A DNA stretch of 6,454 nt from Planctomycetota bacterium (GCA_023621895.1 JAMOAF010000576.1:1-6454), one strand, 5' to 3'; numbered from the stretch's first letter, positions 1 to 5,568 are shown. The notes: generated by a model from the sequence alone, not told the origin. Numbers and translations are program-made.

Positions 1-219
1 AGGCCGTCAGCAGCGAAAAAGTATCCATGAAGACTCCGCAAGAGCCTTGAGCTCTTGGTCAATTTCCGTGTAATCGTGCACGGGAGCAGCCGTTCGGACG
101 TGCCCCAGCGTGGGAAAGACTGCTCCTTTGCAGAAGGCGCCGGCAGTCAGGGCATAATGGTAGTTGTCGGCAACTTGGCGAGAATCTTGAGGTTTTCTGG
201 CGATTCCGGGGGGACCGGA
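1..219 (-). other. Region downstream of the cysteine desulfurase; open frame past its stop
   Basis: No independent gene with a usable start codon is seen here. On the minus strand the frame of the cysteine desulfurase stays open for 70 sense codons after its TGA (220-222) and ends at a second TGA (7-9). The translated stretch is not repetitive (for example it contains DNYHYALTAGAF and HDYTEIDQELKAL) and its middle part prefers G/C in third positions, but there is no ATG and only a late GTG. The desulfurase already ends at a normal family length, so the stretch is either non-coding, a decayed gene remnant, or a readthrough tail. I recognise no family. Confidence 0.2.
16..57 (-). terminator. 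Weak candidate terminator for the leftward cluster
   Basis: A perfect 7-bp stem, CAAGAGC (39-45) and GCTCTTG (51-57) with a 5-nt loop, lies downstream of the cysteine desulfurase. On the minus strand a run of five Ts (plus-strand AAAAA at 16-20) follows, but about 18 nt beyond the stem rather than directly after it. This is not a classical intrinsic terminator; it could be a 3' stabilising hairpin. It is the best stop signal I can see for the queA-NUDIX-desulfurase transcript. Confidence 0.25.
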
Positions 220-1434
220 TCATGCGCCGGACTGGAGAACGGAACGGCTGCTCAGTCTCCGCAGCCGCCGGACGGAGTCGATGATCGCTTCGGCCACGGC
301 GTCAACCTCCGCCTCCGTGTTGCCCCGGCCGAGACCGAAACGGATGCTGGCGCGAACCGCCTCGTCAGTGAGTCCCAACGCGCGCAGGACGTGGCTCGGT
401 TGGGGGTGAGCCGAGGTGCAGGCGCTGCCACTGCTGGCCGCCAGGCGCGGTACGTTCAAGAGCAACGTCTCGCCGTCCACGCCGCCAAACGAGATATTCA
501 GGTTGCCGGGCAGGCGGAGTCCGGGGCGGTCGAGCGCTGGGCCGTTGAGCCGGATTTCGTCTAAAGCGGCGGTCAGGCTGTCGAAAAGCCGGCAGCGGAG
601 GCCAGCCAGTCGGGCCATTTCGCCCTGCATTTCGTCCGCACAGATCTTCAGTGCCGTTGCCATGCCGACGATCCCCGGCACGTTGAGCGTCCCGCTACGG
701 AGTCCGCCCTCATGCCCGCCACCCAGCAGGAGGGGCTCAAGTTTTACGACCGGGTTGCGACGGCGGACGTATAGCCCGCCGATCCCCTTGGGGCCATACA
801 TTTTGTGGGCGCTGAAACTCATCAGGTCCACTTCGAGCCGGCGCAAATCGACAGGAATCCGGCCGACAGCCTGGGTGGCGTCGGTGTGGATGAGGATATC
901 GCGCTGTCTGCACAAGCGGGCGATTTCTTCGACCGGTTGGATCGCGCCGATCTCATTGTTGGCCAGCATCACCGTGACAAGGATCGTGTCGTCACGCAGC
1001 GCATCGGCCACCTGGTCAACGCGGACAAGTCCGGCCTCGTCGTCGCCCGAAGGCGCCACGGGCAGCAAGGTGACGTCGTACCCTCGATCGGCCAGTCGCT
1101 TCAGGGGATGGAGGACCGCCGGATGCTCGGTGGTCACGCTGACGATGTGCCTGCCGGCGTTTTGCCGCCGATCGACGACGCCGCGGATCGCCAGGTTGTT
1201 GCTTTCCGTTGCACCGCTTGTGAAGACAATCTCCCGCGGCCGGGCGCCGAGGATTCCTGCGATCGTCTCCCGCGCGCTGACGACTGCCGCGGACGCCATC
1301 AGGCCGAAGCCGTGGGTGGTGCTCGCCGCATTGCCGAATTCCTCGGTGAAAAACGGCAGCATCGCCTGCAACACCCGGGGATCAACCGGAGTGGTCGCGT
1401 GGTGGTCCATGTAGATCGGGCGGTCGCGGTTCAT
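220..1434 (-). CDS. iscS: Cysteine desulfurase, IscS/NifS family (PLP-dependent)
   Basis: This enzyme takes sulfur from L-cysteine as a protein-bound persulfide, releasing alanine, for Fe-S cluster assembly and tRNA thiolation in the cytoplasm. The 404-aa length is normal for the family. Visible motifs in order: N-terminal YMDHHATTPVDP (8-19), FTSGATESNN (71-80, cofactor phosphate binding), TTEHPAV with His104, LANNEIG (158-163), HTDATQAVG (183-191, Asp185 and Gln188 at the cofactor ring), SAHKMYGPKG with the PLP lysine Lys211, GGGHEGGLRSGTLN (238-251), and SSGSACTSA (334-342) with the catalytic Cys339. The ATG sits directly before the conserved start of the fold; its Shine-Dalgarno is poor. 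It follows the NUDIX gene by 63 bp on the same strand and is probably co-transcribed. No IscU, IscR or HscA gene is in view, so whether its main client is Fe-S assembly or tRNA thiolation (MnmA-type) is open. The symbol could equally be nifS. Confidence 0.95.
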   Translation of the reverse strand: MNRDRPIYMDHHATTPVDPRVLQAMLPFFTEEFGNAASTTHGFGLMASAAVVSARETIAGILGARPREIVFTSGATESNNLAIRGVVDRRQNAGRHIVSVTTEHPAVLHPLKRLADRGYDVTLLPVAPSGDDEAGLVRVDQVADALRDDTILVTVMLANNEIGAIQPVEEIARLCRQRDILIHTDATQAVGRIPVDLRRLEVDLMSFSAHKMYGPKGIGGLYVRRRNPVVKLEPLLLGGGHEGGLRSGTLNVPGIVGMATALKICADEMQGEMARLAGLRCRLFDSLTAALDEIRLNGPALDRPGLRLPGNLNISFGGVDGETLLLNVPRLAASSGSACTSAHPQPSHVLRALGLTDEAVRASIRFGLGRGNTEAEVDAVAEAIIDSVRRLRRLSSRSVLQSGA

Positions 1435-1497
1435 GATGGATATCCCGAGGATCGGCGCGGTTGCAGTCTCGCCGGCTGCCCAGCAAAGTCCTGATAT

Positions 1498-2112
1498 TCA
1501 GCCGAACAAGGCCCGCATGGAAATCTGCGACCAGGTCTCAAAACCAGCCAGCGAAGCGAGAATCTCTTCGACAGGGCGAAATCCGCACTCGATAATGTCT
1601 TTTTCCCTCGGGCGGACCCGCGGATCATCAACTTCGAACAAATGGACGACTCCCAAGTGGACTCGGCCGACTTCCGTTTCGTCATCATTGATCAGCCCCG
1701 CCTGGCGATTCCGGTAGGGCGTATCGATCTGGACTTCTTCATCCAATTCGCGCCGCATCCCCTCCGTGTACGGGCAGCCCTGCCCCTGGCCGTCGACCGC
1801 CGAAATGTGCCCGCCGATGCCGACGCTCTGCTTGCGGTGCAACCGGCCCTCGCCCATCCCCGACCCGCGCGTGTACTGAAACACCCGACGCAAGCCGGCT
1901 TCATCATGGTGGCAAAAAATGACGTAGGGGATCAACTGTTTGTATTCAGGGTCGTTCTCGACGTCGCGGCGCGACCGGTAGAGCGTGTTCTCCGGGCTGA
2001 GAAGCTCGGGCAGATACCGGTCAACCTCGCTACAGAACCCCTGAAAATGGCCGATGCGGCGGAACAATTCAGTCGGAACGACCAGGACGCGTTCATTGGG
2101 TGGCGCGGACAC
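1498..2112 (-). CDS. NUDIX-family protein (COG4112-like predicted phosphoesterase)
   Basis: A 204-aa cytosolic protein resembling the family annotated as 'phosphoesterase, NUDIX family'; the substrate is unknown. Visible: an N-terminal part (RVLVVPTELFRRIGHFQGF, 8-26), YKQLIPYVIF (58-67), a Gly/Arg segment FQYTRGSGMGEGRLHRKQS (78-96), GIGGHIS (98-104), and the NUDIX core RELDEE (121-126). REUxEE, which supplies the metal-binding glutamates, is intact. The canonical Gx5Ex7 half just before it is not present at standard spacing, and the late Gly of the box is Gln128. I chose the GTG at 2112 because AAAGGAG (2127-2121) lies 8 nt upstream. An in-frame ATG at 2175 would add 21 residues encoded by repeat-like leader DNA. 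The gene sits between queA and the cysteine desulfurase, and has its own promoter candidate. Family placement is from recall; the enzymatic role is inference. Confidence 0.85.
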   Translation of the reverse strand: MSAPPNERVLVVPTELFRRIGHFQGFCSEVDRYLPELLSPENTLYRSRRDVENDPEYKQLIPYVIFCHHDEAGLRRVFQYTRGSGMGEGRLHRKQSVGIGGHISAVDGQGQGCPYTEGMRRELDEEVQIDTPYRNRQAGLINDDETEVGRVHLGVVHLFEVDDPRVRPREKDIIECGFRPVEEILASLAGFETWSQISMRALFG

Positions 2113-2120
2113 GGGCACGA

Positions 2121-2127
2121 CTCCTTT
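2121..2127 (-). promoter_or_regulatory. Ribosome binding site that fixes the NUDIX start
   Basis: The minus strand reads AAAGGAG, 8 nt before the GTG at 2112. A second GTG at 2118 would be only 2 nt away and the upstream ATG at 2175 has no comparable site. This is one of the stronger Shine-Dalgarno matches in the window and supports the shorter protein. Confidence 0.65.
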
Positions 2128-2167
2128 CGGCGAAAGGTCACAGGTTACAGGGCACTGGTTCCTGGCT

Positions 2168-2185
2168 CCAGCCACCAGCCACCAG
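2168..2185. repeat. Short tandem 7-mer repeat in the NUDIX leader
   Basis: AGCCACC occurs twice in tandem (2170-2176, 2177-2183) with partial copies at both edges. On the minus strand it reads as GGTGGCT repeats. Neighbouring DNA (about 2139-2200) is built from similar words (GGTTCC twice, CAGGTT twice, CTGG several times), so the segment looks like low-complexity or interspersed-repeat DNA rather than coding sequence. Confidence 0.6.
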
Positions 2186-2244
2186 GTTGCCGGTTCCCGC
2201 GACCTCGAACATGCGGCCTACGAGTAGGCTGTCGCCTGCAACCT
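2184..2244. repeat. Nested inverted repeats in the queA-NUDIX spacer
   Basis: Three nested perfect arms share one axis: AGGTTGC (2184-2190) with GCAACCT (2238-2244), GCGAC (2199-2203) with GTCGC (2231-2235), and GCCTA (2216-2220) with TAGGC (2225-2229) around a 4-nt loop. The bulges are asymmetric, larger on the left side. The structure lies between the predicted transcription start and the NUDIX start codon, so it would be a folded 5' leader on that mRNA. It does not match a riboswitch I recognise. It could instead be part of a dispersed palindromic repeat. Confidence 0.45.
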
Positions 2245-2254
2245 TCCAGTTAAA

Positions 2255-2282
2255 AGTATACGCAGTTGCGAATTGGCGGCAA
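2255..2282 (-). promoter_or_regulatory. Candidate sigma70 promoter for the NUDIX-desulfurase genes
   Basis: On the minus strand, TTGCCG (2282-2277, 4/6 to TTGACA) is followed after 16 nt by TATACT (2260-2255, 5/6 to TATAAT). It lies just after the queA stop codon and would start RNA near 2248, leaving a leader of about 135 nt. It would let the NUDIX and cysteine desulfurase genes be expressed independently of queA. Confidence 0.45.
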
Positions 2283-2296
2283 AACCTCCCGGCCGA

Positions 2297-3343
2297 TCAG
2301 ACGATCAGCATCGCGTCGCCATAACTGTAGAATCGGTATTCCTGCCGGATGGCCTCCTGGTAGGCCCGGATGATCAGCTCGTCGCCGCCAAAGGTCCGCA
2401 CCAGCACGAGCAGCGTCGTCCGAGGCAGATGGAAATTGGTCATCATGGCGTCGACGGCCTTGAACCGGTAGGGCGGGCGGATGAACAGGTCGGTGTGACC
2501 GGTAAAGGGCCGGAGCTCGCCGTTGGCCGATGCCGATTCCAGCAGCCGTACCGACGTAGTTCCCACGGCAATGATCCGGCCGCCTTTCTGACGGCATTCC
2601 ACCAGCCTGGCGACCGTGGGGGCGTCGATCGCACCCCACTCGCTGTGCATGACATGCTGGCTCAGCCGAGCAGCTTCAATTGGCCGGAAGGTGCCCAGCC
2701 CCACATGGAGGGTCAGCCGGCAGATAGCGACCTGCCGGGCGGCGATTCTCTGCAACAGGGACTCGGTGAAGTGGAGGCCGGCCGTCGGAGCGGCCACCGC
2801 GCCCGGCGCCCTGGCATAGACTGTCTGATAGTTTTCACGGTCTGAATCGACCATCTGCCCCTTACGGATGTAAGGCGGAAGGGGCACACGACCCACCCGA
2901 CCGAGGAGCGTTACAACGGGCTCGTCGGATTCTGGACGGGCGAGCCAAACGCCGTCGGGCTCTTGAACACCCAGCCGGAGCAGGAGGCTTTGCGTGCCAT
3001 CCGGTCCGGTCAGGGTGAGCGTCTCGCCGGCAGTCAGCTTCCCGCGTGTCTTTCCGAGAATCCGCCAAATCCCGCCCTCGGCGGCTTCCAGAAACAGGCC
3101 CTCCCACCGCCCACCCGTCCGAGTTCGGAAACCGACCAGCCTGGCCGGCACGACACGCGTATCGTTCAGAACCAGGCAGTCGCCCGCTTCGAGAATCTCG
3201 GGCAGATCGCGAACATGCTTATGAGATAACGAGTTGCGCCGACGGTCAACAACCATCAACCGCGCGTCGCTGCGGACCCGCAGCGGCTGTTGAGCGATCA
3301 ACTCCTTTGGGAGCTCGTAAGTATACTGTTCGATGTTGTCCAT
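2297..3343 (-). CDS. queA: S-adenosylmethionine:tRNA ribosyltransferase-isomerase
   Basis: QueA transfers and isomerises the ribosyl part of SAM onto 7-aminomethyl-7-deazaguanine at the wobble position of tRNAs with GUN anticodons, giving epoxyqueuosine. It acts in the cytoplasm as the penultimate step of queuosine synthesis. At 348 aa it is full length. Conserved blocks in order: YELPKELIAQQP (9-20), LVLNDTRVVPARL (57-69), GRVPLPPYIRK (151-161), YQTVYA (172-177), GAVAAPTAGLHFT (181-193), HVGLGTFRP (213-221), HSEW (233-236), GTTSVRLLES (261-270), TNFHLPRTTLLVLV (302-315) and the C-terminal YRFYSYGDAMLI (336-347). The ATG precedes the usual N-terminus; its Shine-Dalgarno is weak. It is first in the leftward cluster and diverges from the glycosyltransferase. 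No tgt or other queuosine gene is visible in the window. Confidence 0.97.
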   Translation of the reverse strand: MDNIEQYTYELPKELIAQQPLRVRSDARLMVVDRRRNSLSHKHVRDLPEILEAGDCLVLNDTRVVPARLVGFRTRTGGRWEGLFLEAAEGGIWRILGKTRGKLTAGETLTLTGPDGTQSLLLRLGVQEPDGVWLARPESDEPVVTLLGRVGRVPLPPYIRKGQMVDSDRENYQTVYARAPGAVAAPTAGLHFTESLLQRIAARQVAICRLTLHVGLGTFRPIEAARLSQHVMHSEWGAIDAPTVARLVECRQKGGRIIAVGTTSVRLLESASANGELRPFTGHTDLFIRPPYRFKAVDAMMTNFHLPRTTLLVLVRTFGGDELIIRAYQEAIRQEYRFYSYGDAMLIV

Positions 3344-3427
3344 CGATTGAGCTTCGGCGCCAGACGGAGGTCTTCACCGGCGGGCACAAATCCAGGCTTT
3401 CTGCCCGGACGGACTTGCCGAGGACTG

Positions 3428-3464
3428 TCCAACGGCCGCAAAACAGATCGACCTGGCCGTTGGA
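3428..3464. repeat. Perfect 10-bp inverted repeat in the divergent region
   Basis: TCCAACGGCC (3428-3437) and GGCCGTTGGA (3455-3464) are exact reverse complements with a 17-nt spacer. The palindrome AACCGGTT (3464-3471) abuts the right arm. The repeat lies 85 bp upstream of the queA start and just upstream of the rightward -35 candidate. It could be an operator for a dimeric regulator, or a hairpin in the queA leader RNA. There is no T-run, so it is not an intrinsic terminator. Confidence 0.6.
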
Positions 3465-3481
3465 ACCGGTTAACGTGAGCT

Positions 3482-3509
3482 TTGCCACCGTTCCTTCCGA
3501 GAGTATAAG
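3482..3509 (+). promoter_or_regulatory. Candidate promoter for the glycosyltransferase
   Basis: TTGCCA (3482-3487, 4/6) and TATAAG (3504-3509, 5/6) are spaced by 16 nt, giving a predicted start near 3516 and a leader of about 65 nt. The same AT-rich core reads TATACT on the minus strand (3507-3502), so the -10 may serve both directions. Confidence 0.4.
3502..3507 (-). promoter_or_regulatory. Candidate -10 element for queA, overlapping the rightward -10
   Basis: The minus strand reads TATACT (5/6 to consensus). No good -35 is found at 16-18 nt, so this is weaker than the rightward promoter. If used, the queA mRNA would have a leader of about 150 nt that includes the 10-bp inverted repeat. Confidence 0.25.
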
Positions 3510-3567
3510 CTTCCGGACGCACAGACGGCAGGTGCCCGATCCGCCCCCGCCACGCGACCGTCGTTCC

Positions 3568-3574
3568 AAGAGGA
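3568..3574 (+). promoter_or_regulatory. Ribosome binding site that fixes the glycosyltransferase start
   Basis: AAGAGGA lies 6 nt before the ATG at 3581. The in-frame TTG at 3575 would directly abut it, so the ATG is preferred. Confidence 0.65.
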
Positions 3575-3580
3575 TTGCTC

Positions 3581-4702
3581 ATGCCGCCGATTCGATTAGC
3601 CTTGTGCATCACCGATCTCGACGTAGGCGGAGCGGAGCGATGCCTCGAAAAACTCGCCATCGGCGTTGATCGTCAGCGGTTCGTGCCGGTCGTCTACTGT
3701 CTGGCGCCCCGCCCGCAAGACGACGAAGCTTCTTGCGGTGCACCAATTGAGCGAGCCGGCATTGCGGTTCATTACCTGGGGGCGCGGCACGCGTGGAGTC
3801 TCCCGCGCTTGATCCACGACCTCTCGGAGAGACTACGTTGCCAGAACCCCCAGATTGCCCAAACCTTTCTTTTTCACGCGAATATCGTGGGTCGTCTGGC
3901 GGCTCGCCGTGCAGGTGTGCCTTATGTTGTTTCCGGCGTGCGCGTGGCGGAGCATCACGCCCGGTGGCACCTCTGGGTGGATCGGTGGACGAGGGGCCTT
4001 GTGGACCGGCACGTTTGCGTCAGTCGCGCGGTTGCGGATTTCACCTCGCGGAATGCTGCTATCGATGACAATCGCCTCGTGGTCATCCCCAATGGGATCG
4101 ACGTGGAGGGGCTGGGCGCGGTCAAGCCGGCCAATTTGGCGGAATTTGGAATCGCGGCTGGGCGACGGGCGGTGACGTTTGCCGGGCGTCTTGAGCTGCA
4201 AAAAGGGCTGTCGTGGCTCTTGGACACGGCGGCTGAGTGGCTTCCCAGGTTGACTGACTGCGATCTCCTGCTGGTCGGCCAGGGCCGCCAGCGGGCCATG
4301 CTGGAGAGGCAGGTGGTCCGGTTGGGACTTGGTGGCCGCGTTCGGTTTGCCGGTTGGCGACCCAACGTGGCCGAGATTCTCGCGGCGAGTGAGCTTCTCG
4401 TCCTGCCGTCCCGCTGGGAGGGGATGCCGAATGTCGTACTCCAGGCAATGGCCCTCGCGCTGCCCGTCCTGGCGACCGACGTGGAGGGGGCGAGGGAATT
4501 GCTCGGGCCGGCGGCCGCGCCCCAAACGGTCGCCTACGGAGACACGGAAACCTTTGTGAAAAAGCTGGTTACGTTGATCGAGGACCGTCGCGGCGCGGAG
4601 CAGCTTGGACGGGAAAACCGCGAGCGGGCGGCCTCGGAGTTTTCACTGGGGAAGATGATCGGAGCGTATGAAAGGCTTTGGGAGTCGGTCGCCGGGGGCT
4701 GA
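3581..4702 (+). CDS. Glycosyltransferase, GT4-type (GT-B fold)
   Basis: A 373-aa retaining glycosyltransferase that probably moves a sugar from a nucleotide donor onto a surface polysaccharide or lipid-linked acceptor; donor and acceptor cannot be told from sequence. The N-terminal acceptor domain carries the loop GGAER (16-20). The C-terminal donor domain shows VIPNGID (168-174), AGRLELQKG (201-209, Arg203 and Lys208 for the donor phosphates), LLLVGQG (229-235), VRFAGWRPNV (254-263) and the donor signature WEGMPNVVLQAMA (279-291). In that signature the usual EX7E ends in Gln288 instead of Glu. No signal peptide or membrane segment is evident, so the enzyme is cytoplasmic or membrane-peripheral. 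The gene is monocistronic in view: it diverges from queA and is followed by a hairpin and then the mraZ promoter. The region 3344-3580 upstream holds no credible gene. Confidence 0.92.
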   Translation: MPPIRLALCITDLDVGGAERCLEKLAIGVDRQRFVPVVYCLAPRPQDDEASCGAPIERAGIAVHYLGARHAWSLPRLIHDLSERLRCQNPQIAQTFLFHANIVGRLAARRAGVPYVVSGVRVAEHHARWHLWVDRWTRGLVDRHVCVSRAVADFTSRNAAIDDNRLVVIPNGIDVEGLGAVKPANLAEFGIAAGRRAVTFAGRLELQKGLSWLLDTAAEWLPRLTDCDLLLVGQGRQRAMLERQVVRLGLGGRVRFAGWRPNVAEILAASELLVLPSRWEGMPNVVLQAMALALPVLATDVEGARELLGPAAAPQTVAYGDTETFVKKLVTLIEDRRGAEQLGRENRERAASEFSLGKMIGAYERLWESVAGG

Positions 4703-4704
4703 CA

Positions 4705-4746
4705 GAGGCCGGGAGCATTTCTCGAAAAAGAATTTTTCGCCGGCTC
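4705..4746 (+). terminator. Candidate terminator after the glycosyltransferase
   Basis: CGAAAAA (4723-4729) and TTTTTCG (4733-4739) form a perfect 7-bp stem around GAA, 20 nt past the stop codon. Flanking GAGGCCGG (4705-4712) and CCGGCTC (4740-4746) can extend the pairing with a bulge. The Ts lie inside the stem, not after a GC-rich stem, so termination efficiency is uncertain. Confidence 0.4.
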
Positions 4747-4764
4747 TCGCGACGGAAGTCGGTC

Positions 4765-4794
4765 CGGCGCCACGACCTGCGGCCTTTGGCGCCG
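4765..4794. repeat. Inverted repeat upstream of the mraZ promoter
   Basis: CGGCGCC (4765-4771) and GGCGCCG (4788-4794) are exact reverse complements with a 16-nt spacer, about 33 bp upstream of the -35. Each arm is itself almost palindromic and the region is GC-rich, so chance is possible. It could be a regulator site or a further transcript-end hairpin. Confidence 0.35.
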
Positions 4795-4826
4795 ATCGCG
4801 CGGTTGCGGAATGCAGAAAAGCCCCG

Positions 4827-4854
4827 TTGACGTGTGAAGAGAAACGGGTATCTT
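4827..4854 (+). promoter_or_regulatory. mraZ promoter (Pmra)
   Basis: TTGACG (4827-4832, 5/6) and TATCTT (4849-4854, 4/6) are spaced by 16 nt, with a start expected near 4861 and a leader of about 110 nt before mraZ. The position directly before the TGGG repeats supports it: in E. coli the MraZ sites also lie between the promoter and mraZ. Confidence 0.6.
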
Positions 4855-4888
4855 TGGGCCTTTGTGGGGCTCAGTGGGGAGTAGTGGT
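4854..4888 (+). promoter_or_regulatory. MraZ operator: four TGGG repeats at 10-bp spacing
   Basis: Four pentamers recur at exact 10-bp steps: TTGGG (4854-4858), GTGGG (4864-4868), GTGGG (4874-4878) and GTGGT (4884-4888), separated by unrelated 5-nt spacers. E. coli MraZ binds TGGGN repeats separated by 5 nt upstream of its own gene, and this array matches that rule. It overlaps the end of the -10 and the predicted start site, where binding would block transcription. One repeat per helical turn fits a ring-shaped MraZ oligomer contacting one DNA face. Confidence 0.8.
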
Positions 4889-4896
4889 AAAAAGCG

Positions 4897-4924
4897 ACTC
4901 CCGGGACATGAAGGAAGTTTTTTT
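4897..4924 (+). terminator. Weak attenuator-like hairpin with seven Ts in the mraZ leader
   Basis: ACTCCC (4897-4902) can pair with GGAAGT (4913-4918) with one C-A mismatch, around a 10-nt loop, and the 3' arm runs into seven Ts (4918-4924). The A-run at 4889-4893 could extend pairing with the Ts. TCCCGGGA (4899-4906) competes as a palindrome. The stem is weak, so this is only a candidate. Confidence 0.2.
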
Positions 4925-4969
4925 GTTGGGCGGTTTGCGAGGCGGAGATCGCATTGAAATCCGGACAAG

Positions 4970-5419
4970 ATGCTGCTGACAGGCACGTTTTCCCGCGCGA
5001 TTGACGAGAAACTGCGAGTGGCGATTCCGAAGCGGCTCCGGGAGGGACTCGGATGCGCGCAGGGTGGAAACCTGTACATTGCCCCATCGACGGATCAATC
5101 ACTGGCCATCTACACGGAGGAGTCTTTCGCGCAATTGGCTGAACGTTTGGCGCAGGCGTCGCCGACGCAGCAGCAGGTGCGCGCATTCACGCGGCTGTTT
5201 TACGCTCGCGCTCAGCGAGTTGATCTGGATGGGCAGGGAAGAATACGAGTACCCGTAGATTTGGCCCAATTGGCGAGCCTGGAGAAGGAGGTTGTTTTGC
5301 TCGGTGTTCAGGACCACCTGGAACTCTGGGCAGCCGCGCGTTGGTTGGAGTACCTGGCAGACAAGCAGAGCCGCTTCGACGAGATCGCCGAGGCGGCATT
5401 TGGCCAATCACGTCCATGA
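4970..5419 (+). CDS. mraZ: Transcriptional regulator MraZ
   Basis: MraZ is a DNA-binding protein of the AbrB-like swapped-hairpin fold that forms ring oligomers and regulates its own dcw (division and cell wall) operon; in E. coli it represses. The 149-aa length is typical. Two tandem copies of the family motif are visible: IDEKLRVAIPKRLR (11-24) and LDGQGRIRVPVDL (86-98), both variants of DxKGRhxhP. The first copy has Leu15 where Gly is usual and the second has Gln89 where Lys is usual. The start MLLTGTFSRAIDEK is the normal MraZ N-terminus, although its Shine-Dalgarno is poor. A purine-rich GGCGGAGA sits in the loop of a 5-bp hairpin (4936-4953), 17-34 nt upstream. The promoter and matching operator lie directly upstream. 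The next gene, rsmH, is the usual partner but is 456 bp away. Confidence 0.95.
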   Translation: MLLTGTFSRAIDEKLRVAIPKRLREGLGCAQGGNLYIAPSTDQSLAIYTEESFAQLAERLAQASPTQQQVRAFTRLFYARAQRVDLDGQGRIRVPVDLAQLASLEKEVVLLGVQDHLELWAAARWLEYLADKQSRFDEIAEAAFGQSRP

Positions 5420-5519
5420 GCCGGAATGGGTGAGGAAATGCGCGCCGCGGCGCCTGGCTCCTTGGCCAGCAGGCTGGGAATCGCCCCGTGAGCGATCAAT
5501 TTGTCCAAGAGTTGTGTTT

Positions 5520-5568
5520 AGGAGGATCATTGCGAAGGATTGTCCGTCCGTCCATTCGCCAAGTGTAG
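5520..5568 (+). CDS. Possible 12-codon leader peptide with a perfect Shine-Dalgarno
   Basis: AGGAGG (5520-5525), the best ribosome-binding match in the window, lies 4 nt before a TTG (5530) that opens the frame MRRIVRPSIRQV and stops at TAG (5566-5568). Four of the 12 codons are Arg. A strong hairpin begins 6 nt after the stop. The layout resembles a leader peptide before an attenuator, but a short frame with a TTG start is easily produced by chance. Confidence 0.2.

Noticed and set aside
55..1494. Plus-strand open frames opposite the cysteine desulfurase
   Set aside because: Antisense shadows of a clearly recognised 404-aa enzyme.
2113..2175. ATG at 2175 as the NUDIX start
   Set aside because: The added 21 residues come from repeat-like leader DNA, no ribosome site precedes the ATG, and AAAGGAG is correctly placed for the GTG at 2112.
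3344..3480. preQ1 riboswitch upstream of queA
   Set aside because: The leader has a stable 10-bp stem, but I find no preQ1 aptamer-like short stem with an A-rich tail.
3575..3577. TTG at 3575 as the glycosyltransferase start
   Set aside because: It abuts the Shine-Dalgarno sequence directly; the ATG 6 nt further is correctly spaced.
3246..3660. Minus-strand small frames (107 and 120 codons) in the divergent region
   Set aside because: Both overlap queA or the glycosyltransferase out of frame, lack ribosome sites and cover the promoter and inverted repeat; not credible genes.
3833..4525. 230-codon minus-strand frame inside the glycosyltransferase
   Set aside because: Antisense to a gene with intact GT4 motifs; its composition is typical of a shadow frame.
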